Source: a virus. From it: 22,450 nucleotides of DNA. The DNA lies in IMG/VR virus record IMGVR_UViG_3300032050_000875, positions 1 through 22,450 of that record, one strand, 5' to 3'. Each line of letters begins with the position of its first letter. Position 1 is the first letter of the stretch. Under the pieces are notes generated by a model. It was given only the letters and a program-made list of their open reading frames with translations. It searched no databases and was not told the origin of the DNA. Position numbers and translations under genes: made by a program. Below, one piece after another: positions 1-6,796 of the stretch.

Positions 1-262
1 GGGTGTAGAGGCGCTCACGCTGTGCCTGGGCCTGGGCCCAGGTGTTCTTGAAGTCGTCGGCCATCGTCACGTTGTTGGCCCGCATGTAGTCGCGGTGCTT
101 GCTGCGCGTGCTGATGTCGCTGCCGTCAGTGGCCTGCAGGCCGTCGTAGTGACGGTCGCCCCACAGGATGCCGGCGTCGTTGCGCATCGGCTCGCGGTGC
201 TCGGCGGTGACTTCGATCAACTCTCCGGTGGTGCGGTCTTGGATGTAGCGGCGACGGGTCAT
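1..262 (-). CDS. Small phage protein of unknown function, C-terminus beyond the window
   Basis: The frame is open from an ATG at 262 to the left edge, giving 87 codons with no stop, so the gene is partial. The N-terminus reads MTRRRYIQDRTTGELIEV and is followed by polar, charged sequence with no membrane segment. Small proteins opening with a 'RYIQ...TGELIEV'-like motif are common near portal, terminase or fibre genes of GC-rich phages, but I know of no proven function. Its ATG overlaps the stop of the preceding 22-codon gene (ATGA), so translation is probably coupled. It is the last visible gene of the leftward structural operon. The role is unassigned. Confidence 0.7.
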   Translation of the reverse strand, partial: MTRRRYIQDRTTGELIEVTAEHREPMRNDAGILWGDRHYDGLQATDGSDISTRSKHRDYMRANNVTMADDFKNTWAQAQAQRERLYT

Positions 263-327
263 GGCTCCACTTCCTCTTCTTCCTTCTTGCGATCACGCAG
301 GGCGGCGATGACTGCTTGTGCGTCCAT
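259..327 (-). CDS. Tiny 22-aa charged peptide gene in the leftward operon
   Basis: A 22-codon frame begins at an ATG at 327 and ends in a TGA whose first bases are shared with the next gene's start. The sequence opens MDAQAVIAALRDRKK and ends in a glutamate-rich tail. An AGGAG Shine-Dalgarno lies 3 nt before the ATG, which is tight, and the gene begins 21 nt after the stop of the 164-aa gene. The overlap and ribosome site suggest that it is translated. It may be a real micro-protein or a device that hands ribosomes to the next gene. The peptide is probably helical; no function is recognised. Confidence 0.5.
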   Translation of the reverse strand: MDAQAVIAALRDRKKEEEEVEP

Positions 328-348
328 CAGCTCCTCACTCTGGCTTGC

Positions 349-843
349 TCACGCCCACATCCTGCTGGGGGTTGCCGGAAACACGCGGAAAGCCTCAAGC
401 TCCGGAACCTCGTCGGTGTGGCGCACGTTGACATGCCAGCCATCAATCGGAGCCATCTCATCCACCGCTTCGCCGCTGCCGTCTGGGGCAGGCAGCACGT
501 TGCCCGTGGGCTTGTAGATCGTGCCGATGACATCCACCGCCGCGTACTTGGGCACCTTCATCATTTGGGGCGGCGCATTCCAATCCGTTCTCTCGGTCGT
601 TTCAGGCCACGAATCCAGTATTTCCGCACCCTCTGGTGGGTTGTAGGTCATGTAGTCCTCGAAGTCGTTCTCAGCAGTGCCTTTGACAAGGTACTTGGTG
701 GCAATCACCGTTTTGCTTGGCGGAGAAAAGTTTGGCAGTTCTTCAAACAGCGCCGCGTTGGCCTCGGCTTCGTCAGCGAATTTCAGGAAGTAATCGGTGT
801 ACATAGGTGCCTCACTGAATGGGTCGAAGGGGTCGTAGGTCAT
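349..843 (-). CDS. Phage tail-fibre-region accessory protein, 164 aa
   Basis: This 164-aa protein starts at the ATG at 843, which has AGGAA about 6 nt upstream. That start is preferred over a longer frame reaching 942, whose extra codons run through another small gene. It is acidic and soluble and begins MTYDPFDPFSEAPMY. A conserved-looking C-terminal block has 'IGTIYKPTG', then 'GWHVNVRH', and ends 'FRVFPATPSRMWA'. The pairing of IYKPTG and GWHVNVR is familiar from uncharacterised proteins encoded just after fibre genes in many GC-rich phages. It may be a fibre-assembly factor or virion-associated protein, but that is inference from position. It overlaps the 25-codon gene before it by 4 nt. 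Confidence 0.75.
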   Translation of the reverse strand: MTYDPFDPFSEAPMYTDYFLKFADEAEANAALFEELPNFSPPSKTVIATKYLVKGTAENDFEDYMTYNPPEGAEILDSWPETTERTDWNAPPQMMKVPKYAAVDVIGTIYKPTGNVLPAPDGSGEAVDEMAPIDGWHVNVRHTDEVPELEAFRVFPATPSRMWA

Positions 844-917
844 TTGCGTTTCCTGATCAAGCGCACAAGCGGCATCAACGCCAAACCGTCTAGGAATCCG
901 CGTAGGAAGTGGGTCAT
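840..917 (-). CDS. Tiny 25-aa basic hydrophobic peptide gene
   Basis: A 25-codon frame starts at the ATG at 917, overlapping the homing-endonuclease stop as ATGA, and ends in a TGA at 840-842 that overlaps the start of the 164-aa gene, again as ATGA. It fills exactly the gap between the two larger genes. The peptide begins MTHFLRGFLDGLALMPL and ends in a basic run RLIRKRK. A hydrophobic stretch before a positive tail suggests a membrane-associated or amphipathic helix. There is no clear Shine-Dalgarno, so expression would depend on coupling. No function is recognised. Exact overlaps at both ends argue against chance. Confidence 0.55.
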   Translation of the reverse strand: MTHFLRGFLDGLALMPLVRLIRKRK

Positions 918-1513
918 GTTGTGATGGCCTGAGCCGCGACAATCTGGTTCATGCGCTTGTTGTTGATGCCAAGCATTTTCCGAGCGTCTTCACGCACCAT
1001 GCGCTGGCCTTGCACATCAACCCAGACGTTGTTGCGCTTGTTTCGCATCTGCACTTTGTAGTCCACCCACCGGCAGTTTTCCGGCGCATATGGGCCATTG
1101 ACGTCAATGCGATCAATCGTTAGACCTTCTTGTGCTTCTCCCATGTCTTGAGCAAAAGCAGCAAAGTCATTCCAACGGCCACAGATAGTGATGCCTCTGC
1201 CGCCATAGTCCGCATAGCGTGGATTTTTGGCATTCATACAGCGCTGACGCATGTTTTTCCAAATACGGTACAGCAGAGTTTCTGCACCTTTAACGCCGCT
1301 CCCGTGCTTAGTCATGCGCTGACGCTGCAAGTCAGTTTTGAGGCATCCACACGAACGGCTCATACCCTTGCGCAGGTTTGTGCCGACTGCGGTTGTTTCT
1401 TTGCCGCACTCACAAGCACAGCGCCACAGCGTCTTACCGTTGAAGCCTGCACGCGCTAACACGGTAAGCCTGCCAAAACGCTGGCCCGTAAGGTCAATTA
1501 AAGGTTTTCCCAT
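914..1513 (-). CDS. HNH-like (YGGRGI-type) putative homing endonuclease
   Basis: This 199-aa protein resembles free-standing phage endonucleases. Residues 7-60 form a zinc-ribbon-like N-terminus, 'LTGQRFGRLTVL' followed by cysteines at 32, 34, 36, 55 and 57. The core has YGGRGI (103-108), DRID (134-137), NCRW (146-149) and an NKRNN patch near 158-162, a degenerate HNH arrangement in which DRID stands where DHID is usual. Residues 163-195 look like a helix-turn-helix or NUMOD-type DNA-binding tail. It starts 2 nt after the fibre stop and its own stop overlaps the next start, so it sits neatly between two genes. It probably cleaves an empty site in related phages. The Shine-Dalgarno is weak. 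Activity and target are unknown. Confidence 0.75.
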   Translation of the reverse strand: MGKPLIDLTGQRFGRLTVLARAGFNGKTLWRCACECGKETTAVGTNLRKGMSRSCGCLKTDLQRQRMTKHGSGVKGAETLLYRIWKNMRQRCMNAKNPRYADYGGRGITICGRWNDFAAFAQDMGEAQEGLTIDRIDVNGPYAPENCRWVDYKVQMRNKRNNVWVDVQGQRMVREDARKMLGINNKRMNQIVAAQAITT

Positions 1514-1515
1514 TA

Positions 1516-3042
1516 CTAGCTCGTTATGCTTTGAAGCTCTGCGTTTGACAGCCTACGAGGATAGTATACTATACGGCGGAGGTGGCCTGACAGTTCAAAA
1601 CTTCCAGTGCCCAAATTCCCTAACGCCAATTTGTTAATGCCAGTCGGAAAAGCAAAAGTTGCGTTTGAATTTACAGTTCCACCACCAAGGCATGTAGCAG
1701 AATTTAAGGCTTCGAATGCAACACCTGTTTTGTAAACTGTATTTGCTGTTGCTACAGCAAGAACTGTGATTGGAATTGTTGATCCGCCCGCTTGATCTCC
1801 ACGTACTTGCGCCGCAGAGTCAACGCGAACAGCAATATATTGTGAATTTGTTCCATCAGATAATGACCAAATTCTTTGACTGTTAGTTGATCTAACCCCC
1901 AAAATTGACCATTCACTGAACACTGTCCCAGCACTCGCGTTGTACCAAGGACTCAGCGTATTCACTGAAGCCACATCGGCTGCACGGGTCAGCGCGGTGG
2001 TGGTGGTGGGGATGTAGCTGGTGGGGAAGGCTCCGGCTTCGAGTTGAGCGCCCCAGACAAGCGTTTGGCTTGCCGTAGTTTGAGCGTTGGCTGCTCCTGG
2101 GTAAATAAGCGCCGTAATGTTGGTTGGAGCAGTAAGCGTCACATAAATGGTGCAGCGATACCACCCATTACCAACCGACTGAATTGTTGGGGTAGCGGCA
2201 GATACAGCCGTGCCGACCGCAACTGCCGTACCGGCGACGCCCGAGCCAGACAAGATAAAATCGGCCCTGACGTTGTTATTAACGGAAACATCTCCTGCCA
2301 ACAATAAACGAGCGTTTGTATCTGTAGAGTTTGCCTTGCAAAACACGCTGTATGCGTAAGTACCCGCTGTCGTGCTTGCGGTTCTGTAAAACACCGCGTT
2401 AAAGGTGGCTGGGGCGTTAATCGCCAGCAGTGCGGCAGTGGTGGTTCCGTCTGGAGCAGAAGCAGCGTTTATCGTTGTGTCAAGCGTGGCTAATAACTCA
2501 TACCAAGCATTGTTCCCAGCCACAGTGCCGATGCTTGAAAAGTTCGACGGGTAAATATTGTTGGTGCGGGACTCCTCAATCAACAGCCCCTGAGCCGCCA
2601 GCGTGGAGGGGTTGTAGTCGAAGCGGGGCATATGCGACGACACGCGCCAGGATGCAATCGTGCCGCTGCCCCCTGTGCTGGTCACATCAATCACCAGCAC
2701 CTGAGTTGATGCGGTGTAGCTGGTGACAGTGCCTTCCATGAAGTTGGCACTGTTGGACTGCTGGCTTACGCGGACCAGATCGCCTACGGCCCAATAGCGA
2801 TTCGCGCCCGCCGTCGCCGCGAGCGTAAACGTCTTGCTGCCCGTACCGATGGCCACACTTGACGTGCTGAAGTCCACGCCCTCAAGGACGCCATCGGGGC
2901 TGAACCACGTAGCGCCGCTGGCCCTGCTGAAGGTAATCTTCTCGTTCAACACCGGAATGGAAACAAAATCCAGCGTCAGCGAAGGCCGGCCGCCTGCGCT
3001 CATGTCGGGCAACCCGACGCGCCCGATGTTTTGCCCCAGCAT
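1516..3042 (-). CDS. Tail spike/fibre protein with carbohydrate-binding-like modules
   Basis: This 508-aa protein is rich in Thr, Ser, Ala and Gly, as expected of beta-rich fibres. Near the N-terminus is 'ITFSRASGATWFSPDGVL', then 'PRFDYNPSTLAAQGLLIEES' with RTNN following, a signature shared by many phage spike and head-fibre proteins. A middle domain (about 165-345) resembles a carbohydrate-binding sandwich and ends 'WGAQLEAGAFPTSYI'. The last domain (about 360-508) resembles a LamG/concanavalin fold and ends 'LSGHLRRIVYYPRRLSNAEL'. The likely role is host-surface binding. DNA encoding the last domain is more AT-rich than the rest. It follows the 99-aa gene by 2 nt and precedes the homing endonuclease. 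Confidence 0.8.
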   Translation of the reverse strand: MLGQNIGRVGLPDMSAGGRPSLTLDFVSIPVLNEKITFSRASGATWFSPDGVLEGVDFSTSSVAIGTGSKTFTLAATAGANRYWAVGDLVRVSQQSNSANFMEGTVTSYTASTQVLVIDVTSTGGSGTIASWRVSSHMPRFDYNPSTLAAQGLLIEESRTNNIYPSNFSSIGTVAGNNAWYELLATLDTTINAASAPDGTTTAALLAINAPATFNAVFYRTASTTAGTYAYSVFCKANSTDTNARLLLAGDVSVNNNVRADFILSGSGVAGTAVAVGTAVSAATPTIQSVGNGWYRCTIYVTLTAPTNITALIYPGAANAQTTASQTLVWGAQLEAGAFPTSYIPTTTTALTRAADVASVNTLSPWYNASAGTVFSEWSILGVRSTNSQRIWSLSDGTNSQYIAVRVDSAAQVRGDQAGGSTIPITVLAVATANTVYKTGVAFEALNSATCLGGGTVNSNATFAFPTGINKLALGNLGTGSFELSGHLRRIVYYPRRLSNAELQSITS

Positions 3043-3044
3043 GG

Positions 3045-3344
3045 TCAGGCTCCGATCACTGCGAGCCGTTGGCCAGGCGTCACGCCGAAGTACTCCACCG
3101 CCTCGCTGGGCAGGCGCAGGCCGCTTGTGGTGGCCGTTGGATTGCTGCCGTAGGCAAGGCAGCAGGGCGCGTCCGATGCCAGCCTTACGAAGCGCGTGGT
3201 GGCGGCAAAGACCGTGCTCTGCACGCTGCTCGTGGTGTAGGTGACCACCTGCGTGGTGCCAGGCAGTCGAGCCGCCTGCGGCACGCCGCCGATGTCGTTG
3301 GCGTTTTCAAGAAACTGAAATTCGGTGATGAAGAGCTTGGCCAT
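3045..3344 (-). CDS. Small phage structural-region protein, 99 aa
   Basis: This is a 99-aa protein starting MAKLFITEFQFLENANDIGG, with a GAGGA ribosome site upstream. Its centre has 'TTRFVRLASDAPCCLAYG' and its end has 'VEYFGVTPGQRLAVIGA'. This layout recurs in short uncharacterised proteins encoded beside fibre or head genes in many phages and fits a small all-beta domain. It ends 2 nt before the large spike gene starts, so the two are co-transcribed and probably act in the same structure. A head-decoration or fibre-adaptor role is possible but is inference only. Confidence 0.75.
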   Translation of the reverse strand: MAKLFITEFQFLENANDIGGVPQAARLPGTTQVVTYTTSSVQSTVFAATTRFVRLASDAPCCLAYGSNPTATTSGLRLPSEAVEYFGVTPGQRLAVIGA

Positions 3345-3380
3345 GGTGTGATCCTCAGATGGTGATGAGTGGCGTCAGGC

Positions 3381-4037
3381 TCAGGCCGCGCCCAGGGTGG
3401 TGACGGTGCCGGACGATCCCTTGTACTTGAGCGCGCCGGCCTGGACGTACAGCGTGCCGCCGCCGCTAGGGGTTGCGGGCTCGGTGGAATTGGCGATGAA
3501 CTGCAGCGGGGCCGTGGCGCTGAACATGATCTGCTGCACCGCGACGATGGCCGAAGGCGTCACCGGCCTGGTGGGGCTGGTGCCGGCGGCCAAGTGCTGC
3601 AGGAAAACGTCGGTGCTGCTGGCCGACCAATAAAGTTGCAAATTGTTCCCAGCGGCGACCGTGACGACCAGGGTAGTCGCGGCGATCAGCGCTCCATCAG
3701 AGCCGCCGTGCTGGCCGGGGATGTCGAAGATCGAATTGCTGTTCGCCAGGTCCGACCCGTTTTTGCGCAGCCACACGCGAGCGGTCTGGATGCTGTTGTT
3801 GGAGTTGTGCAGCTGCAGCGAGAACGACAGCGCGAAGGTGCCGGCCTCGGCAAAGGTGATCTTTGAGCCATCGACAATTGAGACCCCTCGGCTTTCCGAC
3901 GTGGTGCCCAGCGCCACAGCGTAAGCTGTGGTCGCGGAAGCAATGGTCTGGTCCGTGAGATCCAGAAACGACCCGTAGGCCCCGAGATCCCCGCCAGGCC
4001 CCTGCGGCCCGCGTTCGACGATGGTGACGATGCTCAT
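3381..4037 (-). CDS. Tail-fibre-like protein with short collagen-like start and C1q/TNF-like body
   Basis: This 218-aa protein begins MSIVTIVERGPQGPGGDLG, a short collagen-like GPQGPGG segment typical of phage fibre tips. A Ser/Thr-rich beta domain follows, with 'ITFAEAGTFALSFSLQLHN' and 'RVWLRKNGSDLANS' as in C1q/TNF-like jelly rolls; 'NNLQLYWSASS' fits a later strand of that fold. The C-terminus has 'GGGTLYVQAGALKYKGSSG', a common fibre-end motif. Its ATG overlaps the stop of the 116-aa gene (ATGA). It is likely a trimeric receptor-binding or decoration protein. The fold is inferred by eye from strand pattern. Confidence 0.7.
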   Translation of the reverse strand: MSIVTIVERGPQGPGGDLGAYGSFLDLTDQTIASATTAYAVALGTTSESRGVSIVDGSKITFAEAGTFALSFSLQLHNSNNSIQTARVWLRKNGSDLANSNSIFDIPGQHGGSDGALIAATTLVVTVAAGNNLQLYWSASSTDVFLQHLAAGTSPTRPVTPSAIVAVQQIMFSATAPLQFIANSTEPATPSGGGTLYVQAGALKYKGSSGTVTTLGAA

Positions 4038-4384
4038 TGCGTGACCTCTGCGCTGATGCTGATGGTGCCTCGGATCAGGCGATAGACCAAGCCGCCTGCA
4101 GTGACGATCTCCAGATCGTACTTGCCGAAGCTCCAGGTGAAGGCGGCCGACTCTGCGGCGGTGATGGTCAGCGTGATCTGCCCAAGATCGCCTGCGATGG
4201 CCAGCTTGCCGTTTGCCGTGGTGGCCTCAAACAGTACGGTGGTCACGTTCGTGGCCGCGCGAACCTGCATGCGCGCGGTGGCGCCGGTCAGATTGATGGC
4301 CGCTCCGTCGTCATCCGTCCAGCGAATGATCTGCTCGTAGCTGGCGCCTTTTTCGACGCTGAGATTGTGGACTTCGGCGCTCAT
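4034..4384 (-). CDS. 116-aa phage protein encoded next to portal (possible baseplate or connector component)
   Basis: The start chosen is the ATG at 4384, which overlaps the portal stop as ATGA; a longer frame upstream only reads through the portal gene out of frame. The protein begins MSAEVHNLSVEKGASYEQII and has 'INLTGATARMQVRA', then 'FTWSFGKYDLEIVTAGGLVY'. This 'G.t....w.d..G..inLtGataRmqvR' pattern is seen in many small phage proteins and faintly recalls the N-terminal domain of BppU-type upper baseplate proteins. Position between portal and fibres suggests a virion component. The function is not established. Confidence 0.75.
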   Translation of the reverse strand: MSAEVHNLSVEKGASYEQIIRWTDDDGAAINLTGATARMQVRAATNVTTVLFEATTANGKLAIAGDLGQITLTITAAESAAFTWSFGKYDLEIVTAGGLVYRLIRGTISISAEVTQ

Positions 4385-5727
4385 GCTTGCTCCAGAAGCC
4401 GCTGATCTATCGCGGCATGAATCAGGCCCTGCTGCTCTTGCCCAAGGCCGGCAAACTGCACCGACACGATGCGCCTCTGCTGCTCGGCGATGACTTCGGT
4501 CGGCATGGCCGCACCGATCATGCTGGCCAGAATGTCCAGCTCGGCCACGACGTCGGCTAGGTTGAAGTCGCGCGACCAGGAAATCTGCGGCGCGGTGGTC
4601 AGGCCAAGCCACTGGCGCGAAAGCTCCCAGGCTCTGCGCTCAAGGCTCTCCATCCTGCCGGCAAACTTGGCCAGCTCGGAGTTCAGCGCCTGAAACCGCA
4701 TCTGCAGGGCCAGGCCGGACTCGCGCTGCGACGATGAGGCGATCACCAGGCCTATCTCGTTGATCTGATCCTTCAGCGCCGCGATGCGGTCCAGGTAGAT
4801 CCGCGCGGGGCCATCCGGTGGCGCGATGAAAGCCGGCGTGCTGCCGCTGTGCACCATCAGGTTAGATGAGCCGATGGTTTCGCCAACGACCTGCGCAGCC
4901 TGGACCTTCTGCGCATCCGTGGAGTTCTCGCTAACCTGCATGGTCAGCAAACTGAACGTCTGCGAGCGCAGGATCTCGTCCAGCTCGCTGTCCAGATTGA
5001 ACATCCGCCGCGACAGGTCCGCGATGGGCGCAAACGGGCCGAAGTACGGGAAGTCCCCGCCCTCGGTGAAGATCAGCAGCGGGCACTCGGTCAGCGGATG
5101 CTCACCTTGCGCCAGGATGCGCTGCTGGCCATCCATGGCACGCCAGGATGTCAGGTCGAAGTGCCATGTGCAATCGACGCGCTCGCCGGTCTCCAGCGTG
5201 AAATTGCCCGAGAACTCCGCGTAGGTAAATTTCCCGTCGTCGCCGATCTGGTAGTCGGTTAGCAACTCGGGCTTGATGCTGGTCCAGTACGGCGCAACCC
5301 TGGCGCGCACCTGCTGCTCCAGCGTCGGGGCCATGGCCGGCGGCATGTCAACCAGCAGCAGCATGCTGCCGCGTGCCTTGGCCTCCACCACGAACTGAGA
5401 CCAAAAGCTGTCGATGCTGTTGCCTTTGCCGTCAATGTCGGCGGCCATCGCCTCGTACAGCGGATTGGCCATGGCGCGCACGGCAGGCCGGCTGGCGAGG
5501 TACCCGGCGAAGCGAGAGACGACCTGGGCCAGCGGCGAGGCGTACCAGGCGATTTCATTGCGGCGCGCGTACTTGGTCTCACTCTCGCGCGGGTACTGGA
5601 TCAGGTACGACGACGCCACCGCAATGGGGCGCGCCTTGCTGTCGAAGCTGATGAGAGGCCGAAATGGGCCGTCGCCATTTAGGGCGAAGCCTATGAATTT
5701 GAAGCGCGTTATATCTTGATTGGCCAT
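4381..5727 (-). CDS. Phage portal protein (DUF4055-like)
   Basis: This 448-aa protein has the layout of dodecameric portal proteins that form the DNA channel at one capsid vertex. The N-terminal third has 'YARRNEIAWYASPLAQVVSR' and a 'GSMLLLVDMPP' strand. The middle has 'FPYFGPFAPIADLSRRMFNL' followed by SELDEILRSQTF, the long helices expected of the stem and wing. The C-terminal region has 'SGLALQMRFQALNSELAKFA' and an ESLERRAWELSRQW helix. It resembles the DUF4055 group. It is the first gene of the leftward operon and its start lies only 50 bp from the divergent H-NS-like gene. No good Shine-Dalgarno precedes the ATG. Transcription away from scaffold and capsid is unusual. Confidence 0.85.
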   Translation of the reverse strand: MANQDITRFKFIGFALNGDGPFRPLISFDSKARPIAVASSYLIQYPRESETKYARRNEIAWYASPLAQVVSRFAGYLASRPAVRAMANPLYEAMAADIDGKGNSIDSFWSQFVVEAKARGSMLLLVDMPPAMAPTLEQQVRARVAPYWTSIKPELLTDYQIGDDGKFTYAEFSGNFTLETGERVDCTWHFDLTSWRAMDGQQRILAQGEHPLTECPLLIFTEGGDFPYFGPFAPIADLSRRMFNLDSELDEILRSQTFSLLTMQVSENSTDAQKVQAAQVVGETIGSSNLMVHSGSTPAFIAPPDGPARIYLDRIAALKDQINEIGLVIASSSQRESGLALQMRFQALNSELAKFAGRMESLERRAWELSRQWLGLTTAPQISWSRDFNLADVVAELDILASMIGAAMPTEVIAEQQRRIVSVQFAGLGQEQQGLIHAAIDQRLLEQA

Positions 5728-5777
5728 ATCACTGGTATATTGCAGGTTCGTTTCACTTTAACTCACCGGCTTTACCA
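5728..5777. promoter_or_regulatory. Divergent intergenic region between portal and H-NS-like genes, candidate promoters
   Basis: These 50 bp separate two divergent operons and are AT-rich against the surroundings. Rightward, TATATT (5736-5741) could be a -10 box but lacks a well-spaced -35. Leftward, TTAAAG and TATACC hexamers about 16 bp apart are a moderate match. Promoters in both directions are needed here unless long transcripts cross the region. Neither flanking gene has an obvious ribosome site. Individual boxes are uncertain. Confidence 0.3.
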
Positions 5778-6095
5778 ATGAGCATTAATGAACTCCTCGC
5801 ACAGAAAGCAGAACTTGAGCGCCAGATCGCCGAACAAACCCGCGCGGAGCGGGCGTCTGCGGTCTCGCAGATCAAGACCCTGATGTCTACCTATGGCCTC
5901 ACGCCTGGCGACATTGTGACCGACTCCGCGAAAGTTGCAAAGAGTCCGGCCCGCGAGAAGTCTACGCCCCGCGCCACCGTTGCGCCGAAGTACCGCAACG
6001 ACGCCGGCAACACCTGGACCGGGCGAGGCCTCAAACCCCGGTGGCTGACCACGGCCCTGGCTGGCGGCGCAACGCTTGAGCAGTTTGCAATCTGA
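5778..6095 (+). CDS. H-NS family nucleoid-associated protein encoded by the phage
   Basis: This 105-aa protein matches the beta-proteobacterial H-NS layout. Residues 1-40 form the coiled-coil oligomerisation segment (MSINELLAQKAELERQIAEQ), then comes a Lys/Pro linker, then a C-terminal DNA-binding domain with 'VAPKYRNDAGNTWTGRGLKP' and RWL (residues 68-90), ending LEQFAI. The W-T-G-R-G-x-x-P-x-W core inserts into the AT-rich minor groove in this family. Such proteins bind and silence AT-rich DNA. Here the gene is first in the capsid operon, 11 nt before the scaffold gene, which is an unusual place. It could adjust host silencing or control phage promoters; both are inference. No clear Shine-Dalgarno is visible. 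Confidence 0.9.
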   Translation: MSINELLAQKAELERQIAEQTRAERASAVSQIKTLMSTYGLTPGDIVTDSAKVAKSPAREKSTPRATVAPKYRNDAGNTWTGRGLKPRWLTTALAGGATLEQFAI

Positions 6096-6106
6096 CGGAG
6101 ACGACG

Positions 6107-6778
6107 ATGGACATTGAAAGCCTGAAGGAAGCCCTCGGAGACGAAAAGTTCACCGCGCTAAAAAGCTACGTCGATGATCTGCAAGGGCAACGCGACAGAG
6201 CGCGCCAGGAGTCGATCACCGGCCGTCGCGGCATGAAGGACAAGCTGGCCAAGCTTGAAGCGGACCAGAACGCGCTGATGGAGCGCCTGGGCATTGACAG
6301 CCTGGAGGATCTGGATCTTCTGCCCGATGCCAAGGGCGCCGCCGAGGCCGCGAAGCAATATGACGCCAAGCTCAAGCGCATGGAGCGCCAGCTGCAGGAG
6401 GCGACAACTCAGCGCGACGAGATCAGCGGCAAGTTTCGCGGCAGCTTGCAAAAGGCAGCCATCGCCGAGGCTTTGTCGGGCCATGAGTTTGTCGCGCGCG
6501 ATCTGGTCGAAACCTTCGTTTCGCAACGCCTGACCTGGGAAGGAGACGACCTATTGTTCAAGTCCGACGATGGGCGTATGATTCCGGTCAAGGACGGGAT
6601 CGCAGGGATTGCGAAGGCCCGTCCGGAATTGCTCAAATCGACCGGCACGGGAGGTGCTGGAGTCCGGGCATCCAACGCTGGAGGCGGTGGAGCCAAGACC
6701 ATGACCCGCGCCGAATTTGAAGCACTCGCACCCGCTCAACGGGTAGAGGCTGCAAAGTCAGGCGTCCAACTCGTCTAA
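6107..6778 (+). CDS. Capsid scaffolding protein
   Basis: This 223-aa protein is strongly charged. Residues 20-120 are predicted coiled coil (KLAKLEADQNALMERLG, then LKRMERQLQEATTQRDEIS). A small alpha/beta region follows ('WEGDDLLFKSDDGRMIPVKD'), then a Gly-rich linker and a C-terminal helix 'MTRAEFEALAPAQRVEAAKS'. The same order is found in scaffolding proteins of many siphoviruses and P22-like phages. They guide coat assembly and leave before DNA packaging. The gene lies directly upstream of the major capsid gene, which supports the call. A GGAG site precedes the ATG. Confidence 0.85.
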   Translation: MDIESLKEALGDEKFTALKSYVDDLQGQRDRARQESITGRRGMKDKLAKLEADQNALMERLGIDSLEDLDLLPDAKGAAEAAKQYDAKLKRMERQLQEATTQRDEISGKFRGSLQKAAIAEALSGHEFVARDLVETFVSQRLTWEGDDLLFKSDDGRMIPVKDGIAGIAKARPELLKSTGTGGAGVRASNAGGGGAKTMTRAEFEALAPAQRVEAAKSGVQLV

Positions 6779-6796
6779 CTTTCTGGAGTTCTCACC

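Noticed and set aside
316-924. Rightward 202-codon frame opposite the 164-aa gene
   Set aside because: The leftward chain of overlapping starts, stops and ribosome sites accounts for this DNA. The rightward frame has no such support.
4385-4612. N-terminal extension of the 116-aa gene to 4612
   Set aside because: It would read through the portal gene out of frame in Arg/His-rich shadow sequence. The ATG at 4384 overlaps the portal stop as expected.
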